Below are positions 1 to 7,982 of a DNA stretch of 64,000 nucleotides, piece by piece (the first letter of the stretch is position 1; the number at the start of each line of letters is the position of its first letter). The position numbers and the translations under genes are program-made. The notes below the pieces were generated by a model. It did not search any database, had not been told where the DNA came from, and saw only the letters and a list, made by a program, of their open reading frames with translations. Source of the DNA: Streptomyces althioticus (GTDB lineage: Bacteria > Actinomycetota > Actinomycetes > Streptomycetales > Streptomycetaceae); contig BMSW01000015.1 in NCBI GenBank assembly GCA_014649355.1, positions 117,813 to 181,812 of the forward strand, given 5' to 3'.

Positions 1-1458
1 GATCGCGGCGAGCTCGGCGGAGCGGCGGTAGGCGGTGCCGGTCATCAGGGAGGTGATGGACCCGGCGAGGGCGCGGCCGCCGTCGGAGTCGTAGGCGTGG
101 CCGGTGGCCATCAGCAGGGCGCCGAGGTTGGCGTAGCCGATGCCGAGCTGGCGGAAGGCGCGGGTGTTCTCACCGATCTTCTCGGTCGGGAAGTCCGCGA
201 AGCAGATCGAGATGTCCATCGCGGTGATGACCAGCTCGACGACCTTCTGGAAGCGCTCGGTCTGGAACGACTGGTTGCCCTTGCCGTCGTCCTTGAGGAA
301 CTTCATCAGGTTCAGCGAGGCCAGGTTGCAGGACGTGTTGTCCAGGTGCATGTACTCGCTGCACGGGTTCGACGCGGTGATCCGGCCGGACTCGGGGCAG
401 GTGTGCCAGTGGTTGATGACGCCGTCGTACTGGATGCCCGGGTCGGCGCAGGCCCACGCGGCCTCGGCGATCTTGCGGAAGAGCGACTTGGCGTCGACCT
501 CCTCGATGACCTCGCCGGTCATGCGGGCACGCAGGCCGAACTTGCCGCCCTTCTCAACGGCCTCCATGAACTCGTCGTTGACGCGCACGGAGTTGTTGGC
601 GTTCTGGTACTGGACGGAGGCGATGTCGTCGCCGCCCAGGTCCATGTCGAAGCCCGCGTCGCGCAGGACGCGGATCTTCTCCTCCTCCTTGACCTTCGTC
701 TCGACGAAGTCCTCGATGTCGGGGTGGTCGACGTCGAGCACGACCATCTTCGCCGCGCGGCGGGTGGCGCCGCCGGACTTGATGGTGCCGGCGGAGGCGT
801 CGGCGCCGCGCATGAAGGAGACGGGGCCGGAGGCGTTGCCGCCGGAGGAGAGCAGCTCCTTGGAGGAGCGGATGCGGGAGAGGTTCAGGCCGGCGCCGGA
901 GCCGCCCTTGAAGATCATGCCCTCTTCCTTGTACCAGTCGAGGATCGACTCCATGGAGTCGTCGACGGACAGGATGAAGCAGGCGCTGACCTGCTGCGGC
1001 TGGGGCGTGCCCACGTTGAACCACACGGGGCTGTTGAAGCTGAAGATCTGGTGCAGGAGGGCGTAGGCCAGCTCGTGCTCGAAGATCTCGGCGTCGGCGG
1101 GCGAGGCGAAGTACTTGTTGTCCTCGCCGGCCTTCCGGTACGTCTTCACGATGCGGTCGATCAGCTGCTTGAGGCTGGTCTCGCGCTGCGGGGTGCCGAC
1201 GGCGCCCCGGAAGTACTTGCTGGTGACGATGTTGACCGCGTTCACCGACCAGAAGTCGGGGAACTCCACGCCGCGCTGCTCGAAGTTGACCGAGCCGTCG
1301 CGCCAGTTGGTCATGACGACGTCACGGCGCTCCCAGGCCACCTCGTCGTACGGGTGGACCCCCGGGGTGGTGTGAATGCGCTCGACCCGCAGTCCCTTGC
1401 CGGCCTTGCTCGCCTTGGCTCGGGAACTACGTGCCGGACCGCTCGCCGTCTCTGTCAT
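1..1458 (-). CDS. nrdJ: Vitamin B12-dependent (class II) ribonucleotide reductase, N-terminal part
   Basis: The gene runs off the left edge; the first 486 residues are visible. The protein reduces ribonucleotides to deoxyribonucleotides using an adenosylcobalamin-generated thiyl radical. The reading shows the whole catalytic signature: NPCSE (Asn364, Cys366, Glu368) is the N-x-C-x-E active site, and Cys160 (in SACF) and Cys377 (in TSCNLASLNL) are the likely redox-active disulfide pair. Start ATG at 1458 is preceded by GGGAGGCGGC. It lies 165 bp downstream of nrdR on the same strand, the nrdRJ operon order known in Streptomyces. Expression is therefore probably repressed by NrdR through the paired boxes upstream of nrdR. 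Sequence quality and codon use match the neighbours. The C-terminal Cys tail lies outside the window. Confidence 0.96.
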   Translation of the reverse strand, partial: MTETASGPARSSRAKASKAGKGLRVERIHTTPGVHPYDEVAWERRDVVMTNWRDGSVNFEQRGVEFPDFWSVNAVNIVTSKYFRGAVGTPQRETSLKQLIDRIVKTYRKAGEDNKYFASPADAEIFEHELAYALLHQIFSFNSPVWFNVGTPQPQQVSACFILSVDDSMESILDWYKEEGMIFKGGSGAGLNLSRIRSSKELLSSGGNASGPVSFMRGADASAGTIKSGGATRRAAKMVVLDVDHPDIEDFVETKVKEEEKIRVLRDAGFDMDLGGDDIASVQYQNANNSVRVNDEFMEAVEKGGKFGLRARMTGEVIEEVDAKSLFRKIAEAAWACADPGIQYDGVINHWHTCPESGRITASNPCSEYMHLDNTSCNLASLNLMKFLKDDGKGNQSFQTERFQKVVELVITAMDISICFADFPTEKIGENTRAFRQLGIGYANLGALLMATGHAYDSDGGRALAGSITSLMTGTAYRRSAELAAI

Positions 1459-1623
1459 GCCGCCTCCCTGATACGGGCGAAAACGCCCTGAAGTGCCCCG
1501 ATGTTCCCGTGGCACGGTGTTCTGTCTGATGCTGCGGGCACCCACTCGCCTGCCCGCAACAGGTCTTCTGCGTCGCCGGCCGAACCGGTCCCCGGACCCT
1601 CGCGTCCGGGGCCGGACCGCCGC

Positions 1624-2181
1624 TCAGCCGGCGGCGGGAGCGGGCGCGGGGACCTGCACGGTCCCCTCCTGCCCGCTGTCGTCTTCCTGGCTCCCCGGGG
1701 CGGCCCCGTCGCCGCCCCCGTCGCCCTCGGCGGGCCGCTCCACCCGCCGGAGTTCCGCGATCGCGGCCTCGAAGTCCTCCAGCGAGTCGAACGCCCGGTA
1801 GACGGACGCGAACCGCAGGTAGGCCACGAGGTCGAGTTCCTGCAACGGGCCGAGTATGGCCAGCCCCACGTCGTGGGTGGTCAGCTCGGCGCTCCCGGTG
1901 GCCCGCACCGCTTCCTCGACCCGCTGGCCGAGCTGGGCGAGGGCGTCCTCCGTGACGGGCCGTCCCTGGCACGCCTTGCGCACACCGTTGATGATCTTGG
2001 TGCGGCTGAACGGCTCGGTGACTCCCGACCGCTTGACCACCATGAGCGAACACGTCTCCACGGTCGTGAAACGACGGGAGCAGTCCGGGCACTGGCGGCG
2101 CCGGCGGATCGACGTGCCGTCGTCGGTCGTACGGCTGTCGACGACACGGCTGTCGGGGTGCCTGCAGAAGGGGCAGTGCAT
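1624..2181 (-). CDS. nrdR: Transcriptional repressor NrdR
   Basis: NrdR is a nucleotide-sensing repressor of ribonucleotide reductase genes. The 185-residue protein has an N-terminal zinc ribbon with Cys3, Cys6, Cys31 and Cys34 (CPFC and CPDC), followed by an ATP-cone domain at about residues 46-136 that includes VVKRSGVTEPFSRTKI. A low-complexity Pro/Ala/Gly/Asp tail of about 35 residues follows, longer than the roughly 150 residues usual for the family. ATG 2181 is chosen over an in-frame TTG three codons upstream, because the zinc ribbon normally begins MxCPxC and GAGGAGG lies 10 nt before this ATG. It is divergent from lexA and upstream of nrdJ. Two 16-bp palindromes 107-153 bp upstream of the start are probably its own operators, so autoregulation is expected. 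Confidence 0.96.
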   Translation of the reverse strand: MHCPFCRHPDSRVVDSRTTDDGTSIRRRRQCPDCSRRFTTVETCSLMVVKRSGVTEPFSRTKIINGVRKACQGRPVTEDALAQLGQRVEEAVRATGSAELTTHDVGLAILGPLQELDLVAYLRFASVYRAFDSLEDFEAAIAELRRVERPAEGDGGGDGAAPGSQEDDSGQEGTVQVPAPAPAAG

Positions 2182-2287
2182 GGTTCCCAACCCTCCTCAC
2201 AGCAGACTCAATGACCTCGCCAGGCCTCAGGGGCCTCACGAAGCAGCACCAGCATAGGCGATCGCGGAGCCTCCGGAGACCGGGGGG

Positions 2288-2334
2288 ACCACAACTTCTG
2301 GGCTGCTGCCGCAATCCAACCACTACATGTGGGG
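2288..2334. promoter_or_regulatory. Paired NrdR boxes
   Basis: Two 16-bp imperfect palindromes, accacaacttctgggc (2288-2303) and accactacatgtgggg (2319-2334), are separated by exactly 15 bp, so their centres are 31 bp apart. That spacing and the ACACN-type symmetric shape match the known NrdR operator layout of two 16-bp boxes about three helical turns apart. The second box is the core of a 24-bp imperfect palindrome (2316-2339). Position upstream of nrdR on its own strand supports autoregulation of nrdRJ. This is inferred from sequence and the published NrdR-box rule, not tested. Confidence 0.85.
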
Positions 2335-2693
2335 ATTGGCTCATACATCGAGGCTGATACGCGTGTCGCGCGCCAGAGGGGGAAAACGGCCCTGGAGCCA
2401 TGCCCGCGGTGAGGCCGGCGGGCCGCGCACGGGTGGACTCCGGTGGCTCCCGCCCGTTGCGGAGAAGACGTGCCGGAGACGGGGAGGGGGCGTGCCGCTC
2501 CGGAAGAGGGCGGGGCCGCTTCACGCGCGCGGGAGCCCACGATGGCAGACTGAGTCCGCGCGCCGCGAGGCCGCCGCCCCGGCGGAGACCTCGGCGGTGA
2601 AGAGTACAACAAATGGCCCGTTTGTCCGGCAGGAAGTGCGGCGACCAATACACCTCGGCGAAAGAGCGCGTGCCGCAATTCGCGATTTTTCAC

Positions 2694-2709
2694 TCGAACG
2701 TGTGTTTGG
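2694..2709 (+). promoter_or_regulatory. LexA (SOS) box of lexA
   Basis: The 16-mer tcgaacgtgtgtttgg matches the actinobacterial SOS box TCGAAC-N4-GTTCGA with two mismatches, both in the right half. It lies about 60 bp before the lexA start, consistent with LexA autoregulation. Confidence 0.85.
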
Positions 2710-2769
2710 CGCAACCTTTCGAAAGCATCTACCGTTGTGCTGCAGGGAGACCATCGAGAGGGGCCGACC

Positions 2770-3549
2770 GTGACCACCACCGCAGACAGTGCCGCCATCA
2801 CTGCCCAGGACCGCTCCCAGGGCCGCATCGAGCCGGTGCATGCGATGAACGAAGCCACGCATCCCGAGGCGCACAAGCGCTCCCTGCCGGGCCGACCTCC
2901 CGGCATCCGGGCGGACAGCTCCGGACTCACCGACCGCCAGCGCCGGGTCATCGAGGTCATCAGGGACTCGGTGCAGCGGCGCGGGTACCCGCCGTCGATG
3001 CGGGAGATCGGCCAGGCGGTCGGGCTCTCCAGCACCTCCTCCGTCGCGCACCAGCTCATGGCGCTGGAGCGCAAGGGTTTCCTGCGCCGTGACCCGCACC
3101 GTCCGCGCGCGTACGAGGTGCGGGGGTCCGACCAGGCCGCGTCCGTGCAGCCGACGGACACCGCCGGCAAACCCGCCGCGTCCTACGTGCCGCTGGTCGG
3201 CCGGATCGCCGCCGGTGGCCCGATCCTCGCGGAGGAGTCCGTCGAGGACGTCTTCCCGCTGCCCCGGCAGCTCGTCGGTGACGGTGAGCTGTTCGTGCTG
3301 AAGGTCGTGGGTGACTCGATGATCGAGGCCGCGATCTGCGACGGCGACTGGGTCACGGTCCGCCGCCAGCCGGTCGCCGAGAACGGCGACATCGTGGCGG
3401 CGATGCTCGACGGCGAGGCGACCGTGAAGCGGTTCAAGCGCGAGGACGGCCATGTGTGGCTGCTCCCGCACAACGCGGCCTACGAGCCGATCCCCGGCGA
3501 CGACGCGACGATCCTCGGCAAGGTGGTGGCCGTCCTCCGCCGCGTCTGA
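2770..3549 (+). CDS. lexA: SOS repressor LexA
   Basis: LexA represses DNA-damage genes and is inactivated by RecA-stimulated self-cleavage. The 259-residue protein has a winged-helix DNA-binding domain (about residues 56-120, with SMREIGQAVGLSSTSSVAHQL) and an S24 peptidase domain. The cleavage bond is Ala148-Gly149 in RIAAGG, the nucleophile is Ser183 in VGDSM and the general base is Lys220 in ATVKRF. GTG 2770 is preferred to an ATG-like start 33 nt upstream because GAGAGGGG lies in front of it and the protein then begins with the Streptomyces-type N-terminal extension of about 50 residues. A LexA box lies upstream, and recA, its co-protease, is in the same window. A strong terminator hairpin follows at 3599-3632. 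Confidence 0.97.
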   Translation: MTTTADSAAITAQDRSQGRIEPVHAMNEATHPEAHKRSLPGRPPGIRADSSGLTDRQRRVIEVIRDSVQRRGYPPSMREIGQAVGLSSTSSVAHQLMALERKGFLRRDPHRPRAYEVRGSDQAASVQPTDTAGKPAASYVPLVGRIAAGGPILAEESVEDVFPLPRQLVGDGELFVLKVVGDSMIEAAICDGDWVTVRRQPVAENGDIVAAMLDGEATVKRFKREDGHVWLLPHNAAYEPIPGDDATILGKVVAVLRRV

Positions 3550-3598
3550 CCCCGGCGGGACGCCGGGCCACCCCTTCGGCCCTCCCCGCCCCCTGACC

Positions 3599-3632
3599 GG
3601 ACCCCGGAACCCCTGCGCCGGTTCCGGGGTCC
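3599..3632 (+). terminator. lexA transcription terminator
   Basis: A perfect 13-bp inverted repeat (ggaccccggaacc at 3599-3611 and its complement at 3620-3632) with an 8-nt loop lies 50 bp after the lexA stop. There is no U-run, which is common for Streptomyces terminators. Confidence 0.8.
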
Positions 3633-3856
3633 TGTGCTGCCTGAGGGCGCCTCCGGCGCCCCGCTGTCTCTTCGGCGGACGGGGCTGCCGACGCGTCCCG
3701 AGCGCGGCGCAGGAAGCTTGTCTGGACGCCGTGTCGCGCCCCGATGCCCCGGGCTGGGCGGACGGGGACCACGCGGCCCCGTGCGGCCCCGCACCGGTGT
3801 CGGCCGGGCCGTCGGGGCGCCCTCCGGTGACGGGCCGGACGGGCTCTGCCGCGCGG

Positions 3857-3932
3857 AGTCCTGCGCGGTGTGGCCGCGGCACTCCTGCGCGCAGAGTGGC
3901 CGCGGCAGTCCTGCGCGCGGTGTGGCCGCGGC
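3857..3932. repeat. Tandem repeat, three copies of 24-26 bp
   Basis: Three head-to-tail copies occupy 3857-3880, 3881-3906 and 3907-3932. Each begins with a(g/c)tcctgcgcg and ends with tggccgcggc. The first copy lacks two bases. Copies differ at only a few positions, which points to recent slippage or an active repeat. Confidence 0.85.
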
Positions 3933-4333
3933 GGGGCCGCCCGGCAACTCGAGCCGCGCAGGGTGTAGGTCGATCCCGGCCCCTGACGGATCCGCCGGGC
4001 CGCCCGGGGCTAGGCCGGCTGAGGCGCCACCGCGTACGTACGAACAGGCTCACTACAGCCTCGAAGACCCCGCCTCCGACCTCCCAGGGGGACACGAGCC
4101 CCTACCCACCCGGAGGGGCCATCGGAGCCCCGGCCGCGATCGCGCCACGTCGATCGCCCTCGAAGCTCGGGCCCACACCCTGCCCAGGGGGCAACAACCC
4201 CCCGGCACCGGTCCTGGCCCGCCTTCTCAGCGGTCGCATCGAGCCCCTGGGAGCCCTCGCACCTCAAGGGCACCAACCCCCGGGCGCCCCTCCTACCCCC
4301 TTGGGGCACCGGGCCCGGGCCCCGGGCCGGGTC

Positions 4334-6304
4334 TTAGTCCGCCTGCTGTGCCGCCGCGTCGATCGCCGACAAAGACTTCCGCACCTGGTTGCGATCCGTC
4401 GTGTACCAGAAGTCCGGCATCGATGCCTTCAGATAGCTGCCGTAGCGCGCCGTCGCCAGGCGGGGGTCCAGGACCGCCACCACTCCACGGTCGCCCGAGG
4501 CGCGGACCAGGCGGCCCGCTCCCTGGGCCATCAGCAGCGCCGCGTGCGTCGCGGCGACCGCCATGAAGCCGTTGCCACCGGCCTCCTCCACGGCCTTCTG
4601 CCGCGCGCTCATCAGCGGGTCGTCGGGACGCGGGAACGGGATCTTGTCCATGACCACCAGCTGGCAGCTCGGCCCGGGGACGTCCACGCCCTGCCACAGC
4701 GACAGCGTGCCGAAGAGACACGTCCGCGGATCCGCCGCGAAGTTCTTGATCAGCTCGCCGAGCGTCTCCTCGCCCTGGAGGAGGATCGGGTACTCCGGGA
4801 TCCGCGACCGCAGCTCCTCCGCCGCGAGCTGGGCCGCCCGCATCGACGAGAACAGCCCCAGCGTGCGGCCCCCGGCCGCCTGGATCAGCTCCGTGAGCTC
4901 GTCCAGCATGTCCTTGCGGTCCCCGTCCCGGGCCGGGCGGGCCAGGTGCTTGGCCACGTACAGGATGCCCTGCTTCGGGTAGTCGAACGGCGAGCCGACG
5001 TCCACGCCCTTCCACTGCGGGAGGTCCTCACCCTCGGCGCCCTCGGGGCCGAGCCCCAGCGACGCCCCCACGCCGTTGAAGTCGCCGCCCAGCTTCAGCG
5101 TCGCGGACGTCAGCACGACCGAGCGGTCGGTGAACAGCTTCTCCCGCAGCAGCCCCGAGACGGACATGGGCGCGACCCGCAGCGAGGCCCCGAAGCGGTC
5201 GTGCCGCTCGTACCAGACGACGTCCCACTCGGAGCCGTGGGTGATCCGCTCCGCCACGTCGTGGACGCTCTCCACCGAGGCCAGCGCCTGCTTGCGCACC
5301 GCGTCCTCGTCCTGGACCGACTTGTCGCGGGTGGAGCCGATCGCGGAGATCACCGTGCGGCACGCGTCGCGCAGCGCCATCAGCGCGTAGCCGAGGTCCT
5401 CCGGGATCTCCTCCAGCCGGCCGGGCAGGGCGAGCTCCATCAGCCGCTCGAAGCCCTCGGCGGCCGTCTGCAACTGGTCGGCCGCCTTCTCGTTCACCAG
5501 CTTCGCCGCGCGCCGCACCGCGCGGTTCACCTGCCCCGGGGTGAGCTCGCCGGTGGCCACCCCGGTCACGCGGGAGACCAGCTCGTGCGCCTCGTCCACG
5601 ATCAGCACCTCGTGCTGCGGCAGCACCGGCGCGCCCTCGATGGCGTCGATGGCGAGCAGCGCGTGGTTGGTGACGATCACCTCGGCCAGCTTGGCGCGCT
5701 CACGGGCCGCCTCGGCGAAGCACTCCGCGCCGTACGCGCACTTCGTGGCGCCCAGGCACTCCCGCGAGGACACCGACACCTGGGACCAGGCCCGGTCGGA
5801 CACGCCGGGCGTGAGGTCGTCCCGGTCGCCGGTCTCCGTCTCGTCCGACCAGTCGCGCAGCCGGAGCAGGTCCTGGCCCAGCTTGCTGGTGGGGGCGGCC
5901 GCCTCGAACTGGTCGAAGAGGCCCTCCTCCTCGTCCTGCGGGACGCCCTCGTGCAGCCGGTGCAGGCACAGGTAGTTCGACCGGCCCTTGAGCATGGCGA
6001 ACTCCGGGCGGCGACGCAGCAGCGGATGCAGCGCCTCCACCGTGCGCGGCAGGTCCCGCTCCACCAGCTGCCGCTGGAGCGCCAGGGTCGCCGTCGCCAC
6101 GACGACCCGCTCTCCGTGCGCGAGCGCGGGCACCAGGTAGCCCAGGGACTTACCGGTGCCGGTGCCGGCCTGGACGAGCAGATGGGCGCCGTCGTCGATC
6201 GCCTCGGCGACGGCTTCGGCCATGGCCACCTGACCGGGGCGCTCCGTGCCGCCGACGGCGGTGACGGCAGCATGCAGGAGTTCGGGGAGTGAGGGCTGAG
6301 TCAT
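4334..6304 (-). CDS. dinG: DinG/XPD-family ATP-dependent DNA helicase
   Basis: This is a superfamily 2 5'-3' helicase of the DinG/Rad3 type, expected to unwind DNA during repair. The 656-residue protein shows Walker A GTGTGKS at about residue 45, the DEAH box in LIVDEAHEL at about 235, and four cysteines (NYLC, SREC, TKC, AEC, about residues 110-200) that would bind the [4Fe-4S] cluster of the XPD group. Motif VI appears as QGAGRLVRASGDRG. ATG 6304 starts the protein at MTQPSLPELLHAAV; upstream sequence in the same frame is low-complexity and lacks a better site. It is convergent with lexA. No LexA box with the correct 4-bp spacer was found upstream, so SOS control is unproven. The symbol follows family similarity only. 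Confidence 0.92.
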   Translation of the reverse strand: MTQPSLPELLHAAVTAVGGTERPGQVAMAEAVAEAIDDGAHLLVQAGTGTGKSLGYLVPALAHGERVVVATATLALQRQLVERDLPRTVEALHPLLRRRPEFAMLKGRSNYLCLHRLHEGVPQDEEEGLFDQFEAAAPTSKLGQDLLRLRDWSDETETGDRDDLTPGVSDRAWSQVSVSSRECLGATKCAYGAECFAEAARERAKLAEVIVTNHALLAIDAIEGAPVLPQHEVLIVDEAHELVSRVTGVATGELTPGQVNRAVRRAAKLVNEKAADQLQTAAEGFERLMELALPGRLEEIPEDLGYALMALRDACRTVISAIGSTRDKSVQDEDAVRKQALASVESVHDVAERITHGSEWDVVWYERHDRFGASLRVAPMSVSGLLREKLFTDRSVVLTSATLKLGGDFNGVGASLGLGPEGAEGEDLPQWKGVDVGSPFDYPKQGILYVAKHLARPARDGDRKDMLDELTELIQAAGGRTLGLFSSMRAAQLAAEELRSRIPEYPILLQGEETLGELIKNFAADPRTCLFGTLSLWQGVDVPGPSCQLVVMDKIPFPRPDDPLMSARQKAVEEAGGNGFMAVAATHAALLMAQGAGRLVRASGDRGVVAVLDPRLATARYGSYLKASMPDFWYTTDRNQVRKSLSAIDAAAQQAD

Positions 6305-6657
6305 AGCCCGACCAACCCTACGGCCCCCCACCGACAATCGTGCGCGCACACGGAGGACGACCGGGGCGGCCGGCGCCCCGCGCCCGAAGCACCGCCCCCG
6401 CGCACGGCGCGCGGAAGGACCGCTGCCGCTACCACGCCCCGCGCCCCAACGCCCCCGCTCCACGAGATCCACACACGACCGGCCAGGTCAGACGCCTTGT
6501 AGCCGAACCGTTGCCGTTCCGTCGGACGTCCCCCACGGCGAACCCCTAGTGTGTGGTGCCGTTGTCCCAAGCCGTCGGAGCGGCGACCGACTCGTCCGGG
6601 TCGGACGCGAAGACCGGCGTCGTACCACCATCGTTCGTTCAACGGGGAGTTCAGATC
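6305..6657. other. Divergent dinG / protease control region
   Basis: These 353 bp separate divergent genes and should contain both promoters. I see no confident promoter hexamers. A GAAC-N7-GTTC palindrome at 6505-6519 resembles a LexA site, but its spacer is 3 bp too long. No gene or RNA is evident. Confidence 0.5.
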
Positions 6658-7881
6658 ATGCGATCCATACGGCCGTCGTCCACCGCACGCCGCGAGAGGA
6701 GGCGGTCGCGCAGAACCTCCCCCGTGCTGGCGGCAGTTGCCCTCGCCTCCGCGCTCGCCCTGACCACCACCGCGTGCGAGTCGGGAGACACCGACGCGAG
6801 CGACGACGCCTCCGCGACGGCCGCCGCCGACGACGGCAAGCTCAAGATCCCCAACGACCTCGCGGACCGGCTCAAGGAGCACGGGATCGACCTCGACAAG
6901 TGGCGGGACGGCGCCTGGAAGAACTGGGACAAGGACAAGTGGCTGCGTGAGGCGCAGGACTTCGTCAACCCGATCATCGAGGACCTGTGGGACCCGGACC
7001 GCATGCGGGACGCGGACGAGCCCGACCAGCCGGAGGTCGACGAGAACGACATCTCCGGCGACCAGGGCGTCACCGACCCGACGCCGGATCCGGTGCAGGC
7101 GAAGGCCGTGCCGACGTCGTACCACGAGAACGCGCCCACCGCGGGGAAGGTCTTCTTCGACTCCCCCGAGGGCACGATGGTCTGCTCCGCGACGGTCGTC
7201 GAGGACCCGGCCAACCCCGGCAAGTCCAACATGGTGTGGACCGCGGGCCACTGCGTGCACGCGGGCAAGAAGGGCGGCTGGTACCGCAACATCGCCTTCG
7301 TGCCGTCGTACAACGACTCGGGCATGTCGGCGGCGGAGCTCGGCGGGGCCACCAAGGAGGAAGTCGCTCCCTACGGCATGTGGTGGGGCGACTGGGCGCA
7401 GACCTCGGACCAGTGGATCGAGCAGGGCGGCGCGACCGGCGGTGACGGCGCCTCGTACGACTTCGCCGTCATCCACGTGACGCCGGAGAAGGGCGGCGAC
7501 GGCAAGTCGCTGGAGGAGACGGTCGGTGCGGCCATGCCGGTCGACTTCAACGCGCCCGCGGTGCCGAAGATCGAGGAGATGACGGCGATCGGCTACCCGG
7601 CCGCGCCGCCGTACGACGGGCAGGCCCTGTACTCCTGCGAGGACAAGCCGGGCCGGCTGTCGCTGAGCGCGTCCGATCCGACGATGTACCGCATCGGGTG
7701 CAGCATGACCGCCGGTTCCTCCGGTGGCGGCTGGATCGCGGCCGGCCAGGACGGGAAGCCGGCGCTGGTCTCCAACACCTCCATCGGCCCGGTGACGACC
7801 GGCTGGCTGGCCGGGCCGCGGCTCGGCAAGGAGGCCAAGGGCGTCTACGACGCGGTCAGTGAGAAGTTCGCCGGTCAGTGA
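6658..7881 (+). CDS. Secreted trypsin-like serine protease, putative lipoprotein (copy 1)
   Basis: This 407-residue protein is predicted to be exported and lipid-anchored. An Arg-rich n-region and hydrophobic stretch end in LALTTTAC, with Cys40 as lipobox residue. The catalytic triad of a chymotrypsin-fold (S1/V8-like) protease is visible: His198 in TAGHC, Asp268 in YDFAVIHV and Ser355 in AGSSGGGW. Between signal and protease lies a conserved stretch, LADRLKEHGIDLDKWRDG, followed by WDKDKWLREAQDFVNP, perhaps a propeptide or cell-wall domain. ATG 6658 has GGGGAG at 8 nt. It is followed after about 100 bp by a close paralogue with the same layout. Substrate is unknown; the acidic linker and unusual N-domain set it apart from classic Streptomyces trypsins. 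Confidence 0.88.
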   Translation: MRSIRPSSTARRERRRSRRTSPVLAAVALASALALTTTACESGDTDASDDASATAAADDGKLKIPNDLADRLKEHGIDLDKWRDGAWKNWDKDKWLREAQDFVNPIIEDLWDPDRMRDADEPDQPEVDENDISGDQGVTDPTPDPVQAKAVPTSYHENAPTAGKVFFDSPEGTMVCSATVVEDPANPGKSNMVWTAGHCVHAGKKGGWYRNIAFVPSYNDSGMSAAELGGATKEEVAPYGMWWGDWAQTSDQWIEQGGATGGDGASYDFAVIHVTPEKGGDGKSLEETVGAAMPVDFNAPAVPKIEEMTAIGYPAAPPYDGQALYSCEDKPGRLSLSASDPTMYRIGCSMTAGSSGGGWIAAGQDGKPALVSNTSIGPVTTGWLAGPRLGKEAKGVYDAVSEKFAGQ

Positions 7882-7982
7882 CCGGACCGTCCGCCCCGGG
7901 TGGCGCCGCGCACCCGGGGCGGACGACGCGGCACCGCAGCGGCGGCACACGATCTTTGAGCAGTGACGGGGGTCACCACAGC

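Larger units (their letters stand above)
2182..2769. other. Divergent nrdR / lexA control region
   Basis: This 588-bp gap carries promoters in both directions. It holds a pair of NrdR boxes near the nrdR side and a LexA box near the lexA side, both listed separately. The middle (about 2340-2690) is GC-rich, with an AT-richer patch around 2610-2700. I see no convincing gene there; the open frames lack ribosome-binding sites and have composition typical of antisense or out-of-frame GC-rich DNA. Confidence 0.7.
3550..4333. other. lexA-dinG convergent intergenic region
   Basis: This gap of 784 bp lies between convergent genes. It holds the lexA terminator, a three-copy tandem repeat at 3857-3932 and a series of short GC-rich inverted repeats near the dinG stop (about 4185-4330). 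Open frames cross it on both strands but lack ribosome-binding sites, run into dinG antisense, and have repetitive Pro/Arg/Gly composition, so I do not call a gene. Confidence 0.6.

Noticed and set aside
1540..1575. Minus-strand segment resembling a B12-box (cagaagacctg) between nrdR and nrdJ
   Set aside because: A B12 riboswitch upstream of a B12-dependent enzyme would be unexpected, and the other aptamer elements in proper order are missing. The needed upstream aptamer would lie within nrdR coding sequence.
3634..4566. 310-codon plus-strand frame between lexA and dinG
   Set aside because: No Shine-Dalgarno, Pro/Arg/Gly-rich composition, runs 230 bp into dinG antisense and spans the tandem repeats.
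6505..6519. GAAC-N7-GTTC as a LexA box for dinG or the protease gene
   Set aside because: Spacer is 7 instead of 4 bp; flanks do not fit TCGAAC/GTTCGA.
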